Shown: positions 24,864 to 33,606, numbered from the stretch's first letter. The stretch: 51,681 nt of DNA from JBFKQC01 sp041627895 (GCA_041627895.1 JBFKQC010000021.1:1-51681), one strand, 5' to 3'. Program-made: numbers and translations. Notes: a model not told the origin generated them from the sequence alone.

Positions 24864-25166
24864 TTAGCGCTTGTTTCCCGCCGCGACCCTGTCCTTCATC
24901 AGATGCGAGGGCCGGAAGGTCAGGACGCGCCGCGGCGAGATCGGCACCTCTTCGCCGGTCTTCGGGTTGCGGCCGATCCTTGCCGCCTTGTCGCGCACCG
25001 AAAAGGTTCCGAAGGAAGAGATCTTCACGGTTTCGCCGCCGACCAGCGCGTCGGACATATGCTGCAATACGCTCTCGACGAGCTGGGCGGATTCATTCCG
25101 CGACAGACCCACTTCGCGGAACACCGCTTCGCTCAGGTCCATGCGGGTCAGTGTGTTTTCACTCAT
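24864..25166 (-). CDS. ihfA: Integration host factor subunit alpha
   Basis: This 100-residue DNA-bending protein of the HU/IHF family dimerises with IHF-beta. ATG 25166 is chosen because GGGGG lies at the right distance and the N-terminus TLTRMDLSEAVFREVGLSR is IHF-alpha-like; an upstream frame extension is not conserved. The core KISSFGTFSVRDKAARIGRNPKTGEEVPI holds the beta-arm with the intercalating Pro region, and VLTFRPSHLMKDRV the C-terminal helix. ARxGRNPKTGEE and the length favour IhfA over HU. It follows fabH and precedes the MerR gene. Confidence 0.92.
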   Translation of the reverse strand: MSENTLTRMDLSEAVFREVGLSRNESAQLVESVLQHMSDALVGGETVKISSFGTFSVRDKAARIGRNPKTGEEVPISPRRVLTFRPSHLMKDRVAAGNKR

Positions 25167-25264
25167 GCCGTCCCCCTGACATTGTGGTGAAAGCATGCGT
25201 GGCGGAATTTTCAGAGTCAATATCAAGGGCTTGGGTCGCGCTGTTGAGAGCCCCCGGTGTGGCC

Positions 25265-26236
25265 CTACCAGCGCAGCACCACGGCACCCCAGGCCAGCCC
25301 GCCGCCGATCGCCTCGGTGACCACCAGATCGCCTTTCTTGATCTTGCCCTCGGCGACGCCCACCGCCAGCGCCAGGGGGATCGAGGCGGCCGAGGTGTTG
25401 CCGTGGTCCTGCACGGTGACGATCACGTCGTCCATCGAATGGCCCATCTTCTGCGCGGTGGCCCTGATGATCCTGAGATTCGCCTGGTGCGGCACGATCC
25501 AGTCGACGTCCGCGTCGTTCAGCCCGACCTTGGTCAGCGCGGTATGGGCGGTCGCGGCGAGCTTTTCGACCGCGTGGCGGAACACTTCCTTGCCCTGCAT
25601 CCGCAGGTGGCCGCTGGCGCCGGTCGAAACGCCGCCATCGACATAGAGGATGTCGCGGTGCCGCCCGTCGGAATTGAGATCGGTCGACAGGATGCCGCGG
25701 TCATCCGTGCTGCCGGTGCCTTCGGCGGCCTCCAGCACCAGCGCGCCGGCGCCGTCGCCGAACAGAACGCAGGTCGCACGATCGGTCCAGTCCATGATAC
25801 GGCTGAAGGTCTCGGCGCCGATCACCAGCACGCGGTTCGCCTGGCCCGAGACAATCAGCGCATTGGCGTTGGCCAGCGCATAGATGAACCCGGCGCAGAC
25901 CGCCTGCACGTCGAAGGCGAAGCCGCGGGTCATTCCCAGTTCGGCCTGCACCATGGTCGCGGCGGACGGAAAGGTCAGGTCCGCGGTCGAGGTCGCCAGC
26001 ACGATGGCGTCGATGTCGGCCGCGGTCAGCCCGGCATCGTCCAGCGCCGCCCGCGACGCGCGCACCGCCAGGTCGGACGTGCCCTGGCCCTCGGCCGCGA
26101 AATGCCGCCGCTCGATGCCAGAGCGCGTGCGGATCCACTCGTCGGTGGTGTCCAGCGTCTTCTCGAATTCCGAATTCGGGACCACGCGGTCGGGAAGATA
26201 GTGTCCGACACCCCGGACCACGGCGCGTACTGTCAT
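25265..26236 (-). CDS. fabH: 3-oxoacyl-[acyl-carrier-protein] synthase III
   Basis: This 323-residue condensing enzyme starts fatty acid synthesis by joining acetyl-CoA to malonyl-ACP. The catalytic triad is in place: C114 (DVQAVCAGFIYA), H250 (VPHQANLRI) and N280 (DHGNTSAAS). GDGAGALVLE and the C-terminal GGGLAWGAVVLRW are also standard. ATG 26236 overlaps the plsX stop by ATGA. The order rpmF-plsX-fabH-ihfA matches the widespread phospholipid/fatty acid synthesis cluster. Confidence 0.96.
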   Translation of the reverse strand: MTVRAVVRGVGHYLPDRVVPNSEFEKTLDTTDEWIRTRSGIERRHFAAEGQGTSDLAVRASRAALDDAGLTAADIDAIVLATSTADLTFPSAATMVQAELGMTRGFAFDVQAVCAGFIYALANANALIVSGQANRVLVIGAETFSRIMDWTDRATCVLFGDGAGALVLEAAEGTGSTDDRGILSTDLNSDGRHRDILYVDGGVSTGASGHLRMQGKEVFRHAVEKLAATAHTALTKVGLNDADVDWIVPHQANLRIIRATAQKMGHSMDDVIVTVQDHGNTSAASIPLALAVGVAEGKIKKGDLVVTEAIGGGLAWGAVVLRW

Positions 26237-27354
26237 TGATTGCTACCGGTACCGGTCCCTCGCTCGGCCTCATCTTGGCGCGGCAGCGAAGCCGATGCAA
26301 CCCGGGCCGCAAGACGCTCGCCGAAGTTCGACTGCGCCAGCCGGAACGCCAGCTTGATCGCTGCCGAGATGCCGGTCGCGTCGGCCGAGCCGTGGCTTTT
26401 CACCACCGTGCCGTTCAGGCCGAGGAACACGCCGCCATTGACCTGCCGCGGGTCGATCCGGTTGCTCAGCCGTCGCAGCGAGGTCAGCGCCAGCAGGGCC
26501 GCGATGCGGCTGAGCGGCGTGGCGTTGAACGCCTGTTTCAGGAATTCGCGGATCAGCGTCGCGGTGCCCTCGGCGGTCTTCAGCGCGATGTTGCCGGTGA
26601 ATCCGTCGGTCACGATCACGTCGACCCGGTCCGAGGGGATGTCGCCGCCCTCGACGAAGCCCACATAGTCGTAGTCGCCCGCCACCGCGGCGGCGGCCAG
26701 CATCTCGTTGGCCACGCGCAGCTCGGCGCGGCCCTTGTGCTCTTCGGTGCCCACGTTCAGCAGCCCGATCCGCGGCCGGCGCAGGCCCAGGCCGTTGCGG
26801 GCATAGGACGTGCCCATCAGCGCGTATTGCACCAGGTCGTCCTCGTCGGCGCGGATATCGGCGCCGACGTCCAGCATCACGTTGAAGCCCTCGTCGTTGC
26901 GCGACGGCCAGAGACAGGCGATGGCCGGGCGGTTGACGCCTTCGAGCTTGCGAAGCCGCACCATCGACACCGCCATCAGCGCGCCGGTATTGCCGCAGCT
27001 CACGCAGACCTCGGCCTCGCCCTCGCGCACCGAGTCGATCGCCGACCACATCGAGGTGCCCTTGCCGTGGCGCATCACGTGGCTCGGCTTGGCGTCCATC
27101 GTGACGACGCCCTCGCAGTCGCGGATGTCGACCCGGCCGTTCAGCGCGCGGCGGCGCGCCACGAGCGGTTCAAGCTCGGGGCGCGGCCCGTGCAGGATGA
27201 AACCGATATCGGGATTGCTTCCGGCCGCGTGGGCGCAGCCCGCCACGACAGCCGCGGGGCCGCTATCGCCGCCCATCGCGTCGACGGAAATGACGATGCG
27301 TGCGCCGCCCTCAGCGGCAGCTTCCGTGATCGGTTGAACCTCTGCTGCCGCCAT
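26233..27354 (-). CDS. plsX: Phosphate acyltransferase PlsX
   Basis: This 373-residue peripheral membrane enzyme converts acyl-ACP to acyl-phosphate, the first step toward lysophosphatidic acid. The family N-terminal motif ISVDAMGGDSGPAAVVAG begins near residue 22, after an Ala-rich extension of about 20 residues that may be mis-started. Other marks are HVMRHGKGTSMWSAI, SCGNTGALMAVS, LLNVGTEEHKG and VTDGFTGNIALKTAEG. It follows rpmF by 27 bases and overlaps fabH. Confidence 0.95.
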   Translation of the reverse strand: MAAAEVQPITEAAAEGGARIVISVDAMGGDSGPAAVVAGCAHAAGSNPDIGFILHGPRPELEPLVARRRALNGRVDIRDCEGVVTMDAKPSHVMRHGKGTSMWSAIDSVREGEAEVCVSCGNTGALMAVSMVRLRKLEGVNRPAIACLWPSRNDEGFNVMLDVGADIRADEDDLVQYALMGTSYARNGLGLRRPRIGLLNVGTEEHKGRAELRVANEMLAAAAVAGDYDYVGFVEGGDIPSDRVDVIVTDGFTGNIALKTAEGTATLIREFLKQAFNATPLSRIAALLALTSLRRLSNRIDPRQVNGGVFLGLNGTVVKSHGSADATGISAAIKLAFRLAQSNFGERLAARVASASLPRQDEAERGTGTGSNQ

Positions 27355-27381
27355 CCCGAGCCGTCCGCCGCCGCGGCGCCG

Positions 27382-27591
27382 TTACGCGGCGTCGTCTTCG
27401 TCCAGGTCGATCTCTTCGGTCAGCGCGACGACCTCGCGGTCGTCGTAATGGCCGCAGGCCGGGCAGACGTGGTGCGCGCGCTTCTGCTCGCCGCAGTTCG
27501 AGCATTCCTGCGGGTTGCCGCCCGACAGCGCATGGTGGCTGCGGCGCATGTTGCGGCGCGACTTGGTGACTTTGTTCTGAGGGACAGCCAT
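27382..27591 (-). CDS. rpmF: 50S ribosomal protein L32
   Basis: This 69-residue ribosomal protein has the L32 start MAVPQNKVTKSRRNMRRSHHAL and a zinc-ribbon pair (ECSNCG, then VCPACGHY) that retains all four cysteines, the zinc-dependent form. The C-terminus is acidic. It sits between the DUF177 region and plsX as in most bacteria. The 266 bases upstream (27592-27857) probably contain its promoter; no other gene is visible there. Confidence 0.97.
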   Translation of the reverse strand: MAVPQNKVTKSRRNMRRSHHALSGGNPQECSNCGEQKRAHHVCPACGHYDDREVVALTEEIDLDEDDAA

Positions 27592-27857
27592 GTCTCAACC
27601 TCGGATATCGGCGGGCAGCTGCCCTGATGAATTTCGGCGGGTCCGGCGCGGTGACCGTGATCCCGGACCCGAACGCCAAGCGAGGCCGGGAACATACTGC
27701 GATTTCGCCGGGGTGCAAGCGGTTTCTTGCGGCACCGGGGCGGGCGCGCGGCGGGTTTGCCGGGCGCCGCAGCGGGGCCGGTTGGCGGCCGGCCCGGCGG
27801 CCGGATACGACAATGAAATCAATGCCTCGCCTGGCCCGGCGCCGCCGCGCGGCCGGG

Positions 27858-28070
27858 TCAGCCGGGCATTCCGCGCAGCGCCTCGATCACGTCGCTGCCG
27901 TCGCGGTCGAACAGGCGCGGCAGGCGACAGGCCGGGCCGCCGGGCCTGCGGGCGCCGAGTTCCCATTGCACGTAGCCGTGGTCGCTCATACCCATCAGCG
28001 CGGCCATCTCGGGCCTGCTCAGCCCGGCGCGCTCGCGCACCGCGGCGGGATCAGTCCTCGTCGCGCGCAA
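27858..28070 (-). CDS. Small helix-turn-helix protein overlapping the end of the DUF177 gene
   Basis: The frame encodes a Cro/HigA-like helix-turn-helix of about 60-70 residues: VRERAGLSRPEMAALMGMSDHGYVQWELGARRP, followed by a short C-terminal helix ending in VIEALRGM. The pattern of a Ser-Arg-Pro-x-Met-Ala helix and a Trp-Glu-x-Gly turn is very like XRE-type regulators that accompany Rhodobacterales genes. The start is unclear: TTG 28070, which would overlap DUF177 by 20 bases, or GTG 28040. There is no toxin partner next to it. The product may be a real regulator or a truncated relic; the intact HTH argues for function. Confidence 0.5.
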   Translation of the reverse strand: MRATRTDPAAVRERAGLSRPEMAALMGMSDHGYVQWELGARRPGGPACRLPRLFDRDGSDVIEALRGMPG

Positions 28071-28617
28071 GCTTGTCGCGCAGCGCCGCGAGGCCGGCGA
28101 AGGGCTTGGCCCCATCCTCGCCCATCGGCGCGGTGCCGGGTTCGGTGAAACTCGCCTCCAGCGGTTCGACGCCTTCGGCATGCGGGTAGGGCGGCAGCGC
28201 CAGCGCCAGCGCCTCGCGCATCACCTGGCCCAGGTCCAGCACATCGGGCAGCGGCTCGACGCTGTCATCCTCCGGCATCTCGATCTCGTCGCCGCCGGGC
28301 AGCGCGGGCGGATCGGCCAGATAGGTGCGCTCGACCGGCTCGTCGACGCGCGTCGTCACCGGCGCCAGCGTGACGACGCAATCCTGCACGACCGTGGCGC
28401 CCAGCGTCGCCTCGAGCCGCCAGTCGCGCCTTGCGAGCGGCGCAAGCCGCCCCGCGAGCCGCAGCTTTCTGACCGCGCGGATGCCCAGATCGGACGCGAT
28501 CGCCGCCCGCGCCCCGGCGTCCGGCTCCAGCCGGAACTCGTGCGTCTGGTCGGGGCGCAGATCGGCCAGCCTGATCTCGTGCACGAAAGCCACCCTTGCG
28601 CCGGTATCCCGTTCCAT
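28051..28617 (-). CDS. DUF177 (YceD) family protein
   Basis: This 188-residue protein belongs to the DUF177/YceD family that precedes rpmF across bacteria and has been linked to 23S rRNA maturation. The family core, including the conserved cysteine, is DWRLEATLGATVVQDCVVTLAPVTTRVDEPVERTY, followed by an acidic stretch with DVLDLGQVMREALALALPPYPH. ATG 28617 gives a normal N-terminus. It is divergent from the BamE-like gene, with 68 bases between the starts. Confidence 0.88.
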   Translation of the reverse strand: MERDTGARVAFVHEIRLADLRPDQTHEFRLEPDAGARAAIASDLGIRAVRKLRLAGRLAPLARRDWRLEATLGATVVQDCVVTLAPVTTRVDEPVERTYLADPPALPGGDEIEMPEDDSVEPLPDVLDLGQVMREALALALPPYPHAEGVEPLEASFTEPGTAPMGEDGAKPFAGLAALRDKLARDED

Positions 28618-28685
28618 TCTTGAACCCGCGGCCTTCCTTCTTTAAAGCGGCTTACGAGGTAAGCCGAACCGGGGCAAGAGGCGGC

Positions 28686-29147
28686 ATGGGCACGACAACC
28701 GCGAAGATCAGGCTAAGTCTCTGCGCCTTGGTGATTTTCGCCATTGCCGCCTGCACGTCCAGCAACCAGGTGCGGCGCCACGGCTACGTGCCGCCGGACG
28801 AGGACCTGAGCCAGATCGCCGTCGGGATCGACACCAAGGCGACGGTGGGCGATCTGGTGGGGCGCCCGACCACCAGCGGCATCCTTGCGGATGGCGGCTG
28901 GTACTACGTCGAAAGCACCTTCACCCAGTACGGCCTGCGCGAGCGGCGCGAGATCGACCGCGAGGTCGTCGCGATCAGCTTTGACCGGGACGGCGTGGTC
29001 TCGAACATCGAGCGCTTCGGGCTGGAGAACGGCAACGTCATCGCAATCTCGCGCCGGGTGACCGACAGCAATATCGAGGGCGTCAGCTTCCTGCGGCAGC
29101 TCTTCGGGAATATCGGCAACTTCACCGCCGACAATCTGCTGCGCTAG
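28686..29147 (+). CDS. bamE: BamE-like outer membrane assembly lipoprotein
   Basis: This 153-residue lipoprotein has a signal peptide ending in a lipobox (FAIAAC, Cys at about residue 23), so it should be acylated and sent to the outer membrane. The SmpA/OmlA domain is seen in the segment DLSQIAVGIDTKATVGDLVGRPTTSG and in GGWYYVEST, with later strands in REVVAISFDRDGVVSNIERF. BamE stabilises the BamA/BamD complex. ATG 28686 is taken because it leads straight into the signal sequence. It is transcribed divergently from DUF177. Nothing recognisable fills 29148-29281. Confidence 0.85.
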   Translation: MGTTTAKIRLSLCALVIFAIAACTSSNQVRRHGYVPPDEDLSQIAVGIDTKATVGDLVGRPTTSGILADGGWYYVESTFTQYGLRERREIDREVVAISFDRDGVVSNIERFGLENGNVIAISRRVTDSNIEGVSFLRQLFGNIGNFTADNLLR

Positions 29148-29281
29148 GCCGGGGCCCGGCACGCGGGACAGGGCGGCACCGGCGCCATCTTCGCGGCCGG
29201 GCCAGGCAGAACCTGCGACAAGGCGCGGACCAGGCACCGGCTCGCTTCGCGGCGCCCGCGATCCCGGGCAGGGGCGCCGTC

Positions 29282-30967
29282 CTATTCCGCCGCCGCCCCG
29301 GGTTTCTGCACGATGTCGGCGACAATCTTGCCGTCCTCCATCCGGATCAGCCGGTCGGCCTTGCCAAAGCAGTGCTCGTCATGGGTCACGGCGACCACGC
29401 AATGCCCGGCCCGCGCCAGCCGCGGCACCAGCACGTCGTAGAAGAAGGCGCGCCGCGCCGGATCCTGGTCGGCGGCGAATTCGTCCAGAACGATGATCGG
29501 GCGCTGCTCGGCCAGCGCGATCGACAGCGCCAGGCGGCGCTTCTGGCCGGTGGAAAGCGCCAGGTTGGCGAACCGGTCGCCGGCGATCGACACGCCCTCG
29601 GCGATGCCCAGTTCCTCGATGTTCTGCTGCAGCCGCGCGCGTTCCGCCGCCGTCAGCCCGTAGAGGTGGCGGAACATGTAGAACTCGCTGAACACCGCGG
29701 AAAAGACGCCACGATAGTCGCCCACGCTTTCGCGCGTGACCGGCCGGCCGTCCAGCAGGATTTCGCCGGCGTCGGGGTGCCGCAGCCCGGTCAGAAGCTG
29801 CAGCAGCGTCGACTTGCCCATGCCGTTGCCGCCGGTGATGAACACCGACTGCCCGGGATGAAGCACCAGATCGACCGGGCCGAGCGTGAACGTGTCGCGT
29901 GCCCGCGTGTCGCCCTCGCCGACCTCGCGCGACAGGTGCACCTGGGCGCCGCGCAGCTCGACGCGCTCGAACCCGGGGCGGTTGTCGTCGCCCTGCCGCA
30001 CGGCCGCGTGCTCGGCGTTCCGCCCCAGATCGTCGTCGAGCGAACGGTAGATCCGCAGGCTGACCGCGGCCCGGGCGATCGCGGGCAGGCCGCCCACCAT
30101 CGCCTCGATCGGGCCGAAGCTGAACAGGACCAGGGTGAGGATTTGCAGCATCGTCACGCTGTCGGCGCCGGCGACGGCCGGCAGCACCGTGACGATCGAG
30201 ACCAGCAGCAGCGCCAGCGCCGCGGTGGCGCCGATCTGGCCGTAGCTGAAATACCGCTCGGCGGTGACGGCGAGACGTGCGGCGGCGGAAACCTGCTGAT
30301 CGACCTTTTGCGCCAGGTCGTCGCGGCGCGCGCGGCGCAGGCGCAGCTCCTTGTAGCCGTAAAGCAGGTCGTCGACCGAATCGTTGAATTCCACATGCGC
30401 ATCGTGGCTGGCGCGCACCGCGCGCGAGGCCGGCCCCTCGGTCAGCAGGAAGGCCACCGTGCCCAGCAGGAAGGCAAGCGCGGTGGCGGCGACCGAGGCC
30501 GGCATCTGCAGCGCCATGTAGATCAGGCAGAACACCAGCAGCAGCCCCGCCTGCACCACGTCGACCAGGCGCAGCGTGGTGCCGGCGACGTTGTTGACGT
30601 GCTCGACGCAGGCATGGAACACCTCGCCATGGGTGCGGCGCTGGAAGAACGAGACGTCGGCGTCCAGCACCCGGCGCGTGATGTGCCGGCGCATTCGCTT
30701 GGCAAGCCGCTGCACCAGCGTCACGCCGCTCATCCGCGCCCAGTGGGTCGTGGCCAGCATCGTCACCGCGGCGGCGACCAGCCCCGCCAGCAGCCACGCG
30801 GTCGGCCCGCCGCGTTCCGCGGTCTCGTTGATCAGAAAGATCATCGCCGTCCGGCTGGCGCTGGCGACGACGACGAAGATCACCGCCGGGCTGCGCAGGA
30901 TATCGCTTTCGCGCAGCAGGAACGCGATCAGGTCCCGAGTGGTCTTGTAAACGGAATCGCTTGCCAA
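29282..30967 (-). CDS. Cyclic peptide/siderophore-type ABC exporter (SyrD/PvdE family)
   Basis: This 561-residue half-transporter has a membrane domain fused to an ATPase. The first about 310 residues hold six helices; the ATPase has Walker A ITGGNGMGKSTLL, signature LSTGQKRRLALSIALAE and Walker B IIVLDEFAADQDP. FSAVFSEFYMFRHLYG and DEFAADQDPARRAFFYDVLVP are specific to the exporter family that includes SyrD, PvdE and related cyclic-peptide pumps. The start is probably TTG 30967; no ATG lies in frame before the first helix. No NRPS or RiPP gene is visible in the window, so the cargo is unknown. It is divergent from a PhyH dioxygenase (168-base gap). A lipid or polyol conjugate is a possible cargo, as inference. 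Confidence 0.82.
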   Translation of the reverse strand: MASDSVYKTTRDLIAFLLRESDILRSPAVIFVVVASASRTAMIFLINETAERGGPTAWLLAGLVAAAVTMLATTHWARMSGVTLVQRLAKRMRRHITRRVLDADVSFFQRRTHGEVFHACVEHVNNVAGTTLRLVDVVQAGLLLVFCLIYMALQMPASVAATALAFLLGTVAFLLTEGPASRAVRASHDAHVEFNDSVDDLLYGYKELRLRRARRDDLAQKVDQQVSAAARLAVTAERYFSYGQIGATAALALLLVSIVTVLPAVAGADSVTMLQILTLVLFSFGPIEAMVGGLPAIARAAVSLRIYRSLDDDLGRNAEHAAVRQGDDNRPGFERVELRGAQVHLSREVGEGDTRARDTFTLGPVDLVLHPGQSVFITGGNGMGKSTLLQLLTGLRHPDAGEILLDGRPVTRESVGDYRGVFSAVFSEFYMFRHLYGLTAAERARLQQNIEELGIAEGVSIAGDRFANLALSTGQKRRLALSIALAEQRPIIVLDEFAADQDPARRAFFYDVLVPRLARAGHCVVAVTHDEHCFGKADRLIRMEDGKIVADIVQKPGAAAE

Positions 30968-31135
30968 ACCGGTGGTTTTCCAGTCATTTCCCGTCCCCTG
31001 CAGCGCCGGCCGCGCGGGACGCTGCCAAAGACCATATCGCGCATCCGCCGTCAACGTTGCGGGCTTTCGCTGCCGGCAATCCGCGGATAAGGTCGCGCCG
31101 CGCCGCGAACCCCCCAGAACCGGAGAGCCGCAAGG

Positions 31136-31903
31136 ATGCTTGACGCCGACAAAGTGCTGACCCAGGACCAGATCGCTTCTTTCAGGGCGAACGGCTATCT
31201 TCACGTGCCGGGCATGTACGACGCCGATGAAGTGGCGCAGATCTCGGCCTGGACCGACGATCTGGCCGGCTCGCCCGAGGTGCCTGGCAAGGACTGGAAA
31301 TATTTCGAGAAAAGCGCCGATGACGGCGGCCGCATTCTGTGCCGGATCGAGAATTTCGTGCCGGTGCATGCGGGATTTGCCGAACTGATCAAGCGGCGCC
31401 GGATGCAGATCGCGGTGTCCGAGCTGTTCGGCGAAGAGGCCGTGCTGTTCAAGGACAAGATCAACTTCAAGCTGCCCGGCGGCGACGGGTTCAAGGCACA
31501 CCAGGACATGCAGGCGGGCTGGCTGGACTATGCGCCGCTGCACATCACCGCGATGGTCGCCATCGACGCCACGACGCCCGAGAACGGCAGCCTGGAAATG
31601 CTGCCCGGCTGGCACGACAGGGGGCTTCTGGGCAAGCTCTGGGCGCCGCTCAGCGACGAGGATACGGGGCATGCGGAATACGTGCCGCTGCATTGCGCGC
31701 CCGGCGACGCGGTGTTCTTCGACAGTTTCGTGCCGCACCGGTCCGCGCCGAACCGCACCGACCGCTCGCGCCGGGTGCTCTACATCACCTACAACGCCGC
31801 CTCGGCGGGCGATCACCGGGCGGCGTATTACGCCGACAAGCACCGCAACTTCCCGCCCGACGTCGAGCGTGACCCGGCGCGCGAATACGCCTACAAGGTC
31901 TAG
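31136..31903 (+). CDS. PhyH-family Fe(II)/2-oxoglutarate dioxygenase
   Basis: This 255-residue oxygenase of the phytanoyl-CoA dioxygenase family hydroxylates an unknown substrate. The iron ligands are H122 and D124 (KAHQDMQ) and H201 (FVPHRSAPN); R213 in SRRVLYITYN is the expected 2-oxoglutarate anchor. KDKINFKLPGGDGF and the ending FPPDVERDPAREYAYKV recall PhnY-type 2-aminoethylphosphonate dioxygenases, but no PhnZ-like HD partner is present. ATG 31136 follows GGAGAG and AAGG. The next gene, 34 bases downstream, encodes a six-helix membrane protein and probably shares the transcript. The substrate could be a phosphonate, an amino alcohol or a lipid head group; this is not settled by sequence. 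Confidence 0.82.
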   Translation: MLDADKVLTQDQIASFRANGYLHVPGMYDADEVAQISAWTDDLAGSPEVPGKDWKYFEKSADDGGRILCRIENFVPVHAGFAELIKRRRMQIAVSELFGEEAVLFKDKINFKLPGGDGFKAHQDMQAGWLDYAPLHITAMVAIDATTPENGSLEMLPGWHDRGLLGKLWAPLSDEDTGHAEYVPLHCAPGDAVFFDSFVPHRSAPNRTDRSRRVLYITYNAASAGDHRAAYYADKHRNFPPDVERDPAREYAYKV

Positions 31904-31937
31904 GTGGTACAGCGCCGGGGCGCAGCGGAGGACGCGG

Positions 31938-32711
31938 ATGGTACAGGCCGAAAGCGATATCAGCGTCGCCGCGCCGGGATGGGTGCGGCCGCTGGTGCTG
32001 GCCGCCGGCCTCTTGAACGGGTTCGCCTTCGTCGCGGTGAATTTCTGGATCTACCGGGCGCGGATGCTGTTCATCGAGCGCAACGGCGAGGTCTACCAGA
32101 AGCCGCCGACGATCAGCCGCGCGATTTCCGACCCTCAGATCGGCGAGCCGTTCTCGGTCTGGGTCACGGCGTCGGGGATCTGCCTTGTCGCGGGCGTCGC
32201 GCTGCTTTTGGCCTACCACCTGTGGCTCGGGCGGCTTCTGGTCGCGCCGAGCCGGACGATCCGGGTGATGATCGTGACCTTCCCGCCGCTGATCATTTCG
32301 ATGCAGGCGGCCTCGGCGCTGGGGATGCACTGGCTGAGCAGCTACCGCTTTCCCGACTTCAACGCCGAGCACATGACCGGCAGCTACATGTTCTTCGTCG
32401 CCCAGGCGATGGTCGTGGTGCTGTTCACCGCGTTCAACGGCGCGATGCTGCGCGACCGCGGCAGCCTGGCGCAACTGGCCGGGCAGGGGCTGTTGAGCCC
32501 GCTCTGGGTGCGCATCCGCTATCGGTTCGGCCTTGCGTCGCTGGCGCTGGTCGCGGTCTATCTGGTGCTGTTTCTCGCCAAGGACGTCTGGGGCTATCCG
32601 GAATGGCCGGCGCTTTACATCGCCTATGTCACCACCGAGCCGATGGTGATCACCGCGTTCCTGGTGCTGCTGGGTCTGGTGCATGTCGAGCCGCTTGCCC
32701 GCAGGGGCTGA
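31938..32711 (+). CDS. Six-helix integral membrane protein, possibly Frag1/DRAM/Sfk1-like
   Basis: This 257-residue protein has six clear membrane helices near residues 15-37, 70-95, 108-133, 149-172, 195-217 and 228-250. A short conserved-looking loop, PPTISRAISDPQIGEPFS, follows the first helix. The topology and the position of that PxIS loop recall the Frag1/DRAM/Sfk1 family, which includes the GPI-lipid remodelling protein PGAP2, but identity is too low to be certain by eye. ATG 31938 lies behind GCGGAGGACG. It is probably co-transcribed with the preceding dioxygenase. The 280 bases after it contain no supportable gene. Confidence 0.68.
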   Translation: MVQAESDISVAAPGWVRPLVLAAGLLNGFAFVAVNFWIYRARMLFIERNGEVYQKPPTISRAISDPQIGEPFSVWVTASGICLVAGVALLLAYHLWLGRLLVAPSRTIRVMIVTFPPLIISMQAASALGMHWLSSYRFPDFNAEHMTGSYMFFVAQAMVVVLFTAFNGAMLRDRGSLAQLAGQGLLSPLWVRIRYRFGLASLALVAVYLVLFLAKDVWGYPEWPALYIAYVTTEPMVITAFLVLLGLVHVEPLARRG

Positions 32712-32991
32712 GGCGCGCGCGGATGCCCTGAAGCGGACCTTGCCATTGCATCGCAAAGCCGCGCCATCGCCGGCCCGCGGGGCGGCGAGCCAACGGCTGT
32801 TCGGCGCGCTTCATCCTGCGGTTCCCGCGCAACTTGCGGCCGATGCGCCGACCCCACCCAATCGCCGCCCCGGTGGGGCGGGTCGGCGATGGCGCGGCGG
32901 CCTGCGGCCTTGTTCCGCGCCAGGCAAGCCGCGAATGGCAGGAACAGGCCACCAGCCCACGCGTTCCCGCCCCGGCGCCAGCTCGCCCTAG

Positions 32992-33603
32992 CTAGCGGTC
33001 CGCCGCGTCCGCTTCGCCCAGCATCCGCGCGGCGCGCATTGCCCGCTGCAGCGCGGTCGCGTGGCAGAGCAGCGCGAACAGCGCCAGCCCCGCGGTCATC
33101 ACCCACGCCGCCCCGACGATCCCCGCCACGACCAGCAGAACGCAGAGATAGACGATCCGCTCCAGCCGTTCGAAGATGTCCGGCCAGGCCTCGTTCACGA
33201 CCGGGATCTCGATGGCTGTGCGGGCCTTGGCGTAGCTGGTGATCACCGCGCCCGAAAACGCCAGCAGCGCCAGCGCCCACAGCCCGGTGACCCAGCCGAT
33301 CGCGCCCAGCACCACCAGTTCCTGATAGCGGTCGACCATGGCGTCGAAATAACCGCCCAGCTTCGACGCCATGCCCCGCTGCCGCGCCACCGCGCCATCC
33401 AGCGCGTCGAAGGCGAAGGCGATCGCCAGCGTCAGGCCGAAGACCAGGTGGCTCCGGTGCACCAGATAGGCCGCCGAGGCCAGCACGATCAGCCCCAGCC
33501 CCAGCGCCGTGACCTGGTTCGGCGTCAGCCCGGCACGCACCAGTGGTTGCGCCAGCCGCTCCCAGAGCGGGTCGATCACCTGTTTCATCAGCCCGTCGAT
33601 CAT
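32992..33603 (-). CDS. CDP-alcohol phosphatidyltransferase family protein
   Basis: This 203-residue inner-membrane enzyme has the complete CDP-alcohol phosphotransferase motif: D66, D69, G70, A73, R74, G83, D87 and D91 in FDALDGAVARQRGMASKLGGYFDAMVDRYQE. The family moves a phosphatidyl or phospho-alcohol group from a CDP-alcohol to an alcohol acceptor. The N-terminal LTPNQVTALGL and the VDRY sequence after D91 look more like (phosphatidyl/archaetidyl)inositol-phosphate synthases than like PgsA or PssA, but this is a by-eye impression. The start lies three bases after the stop of the upstream kinase gene, so kinase and transferase should be made together. This suggests a phosphorylated polyol as acceptor. 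Confidence 0.85.
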   Translation of the reverse strand: MIDGLMKQVIDPLWERLAQPLVRAGLTPNQVTALGLGLIVLASAAYLVHRSHLVFGLTLAIAFAFDALDGAVARQRGMASKLGGYFDAMVDRYQELVVLGAIGWVTGLWALALLAFSGAVITSYAKARTAIEIPVVNEAWPDIFERLERIVYLCVLLVVAGIVGAAWVMTAGLALFALLCHATALQRAMRAARMLGEADAADR

Positions 33604-33606
33604 CGC

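Noticed and set aside
29372..31090. 572-codon plus-strand frame opposite the ABC exporter
   Set aside because: It is antisense to a full set of ABC motifs and shows no recognisable domain or ribosome site.
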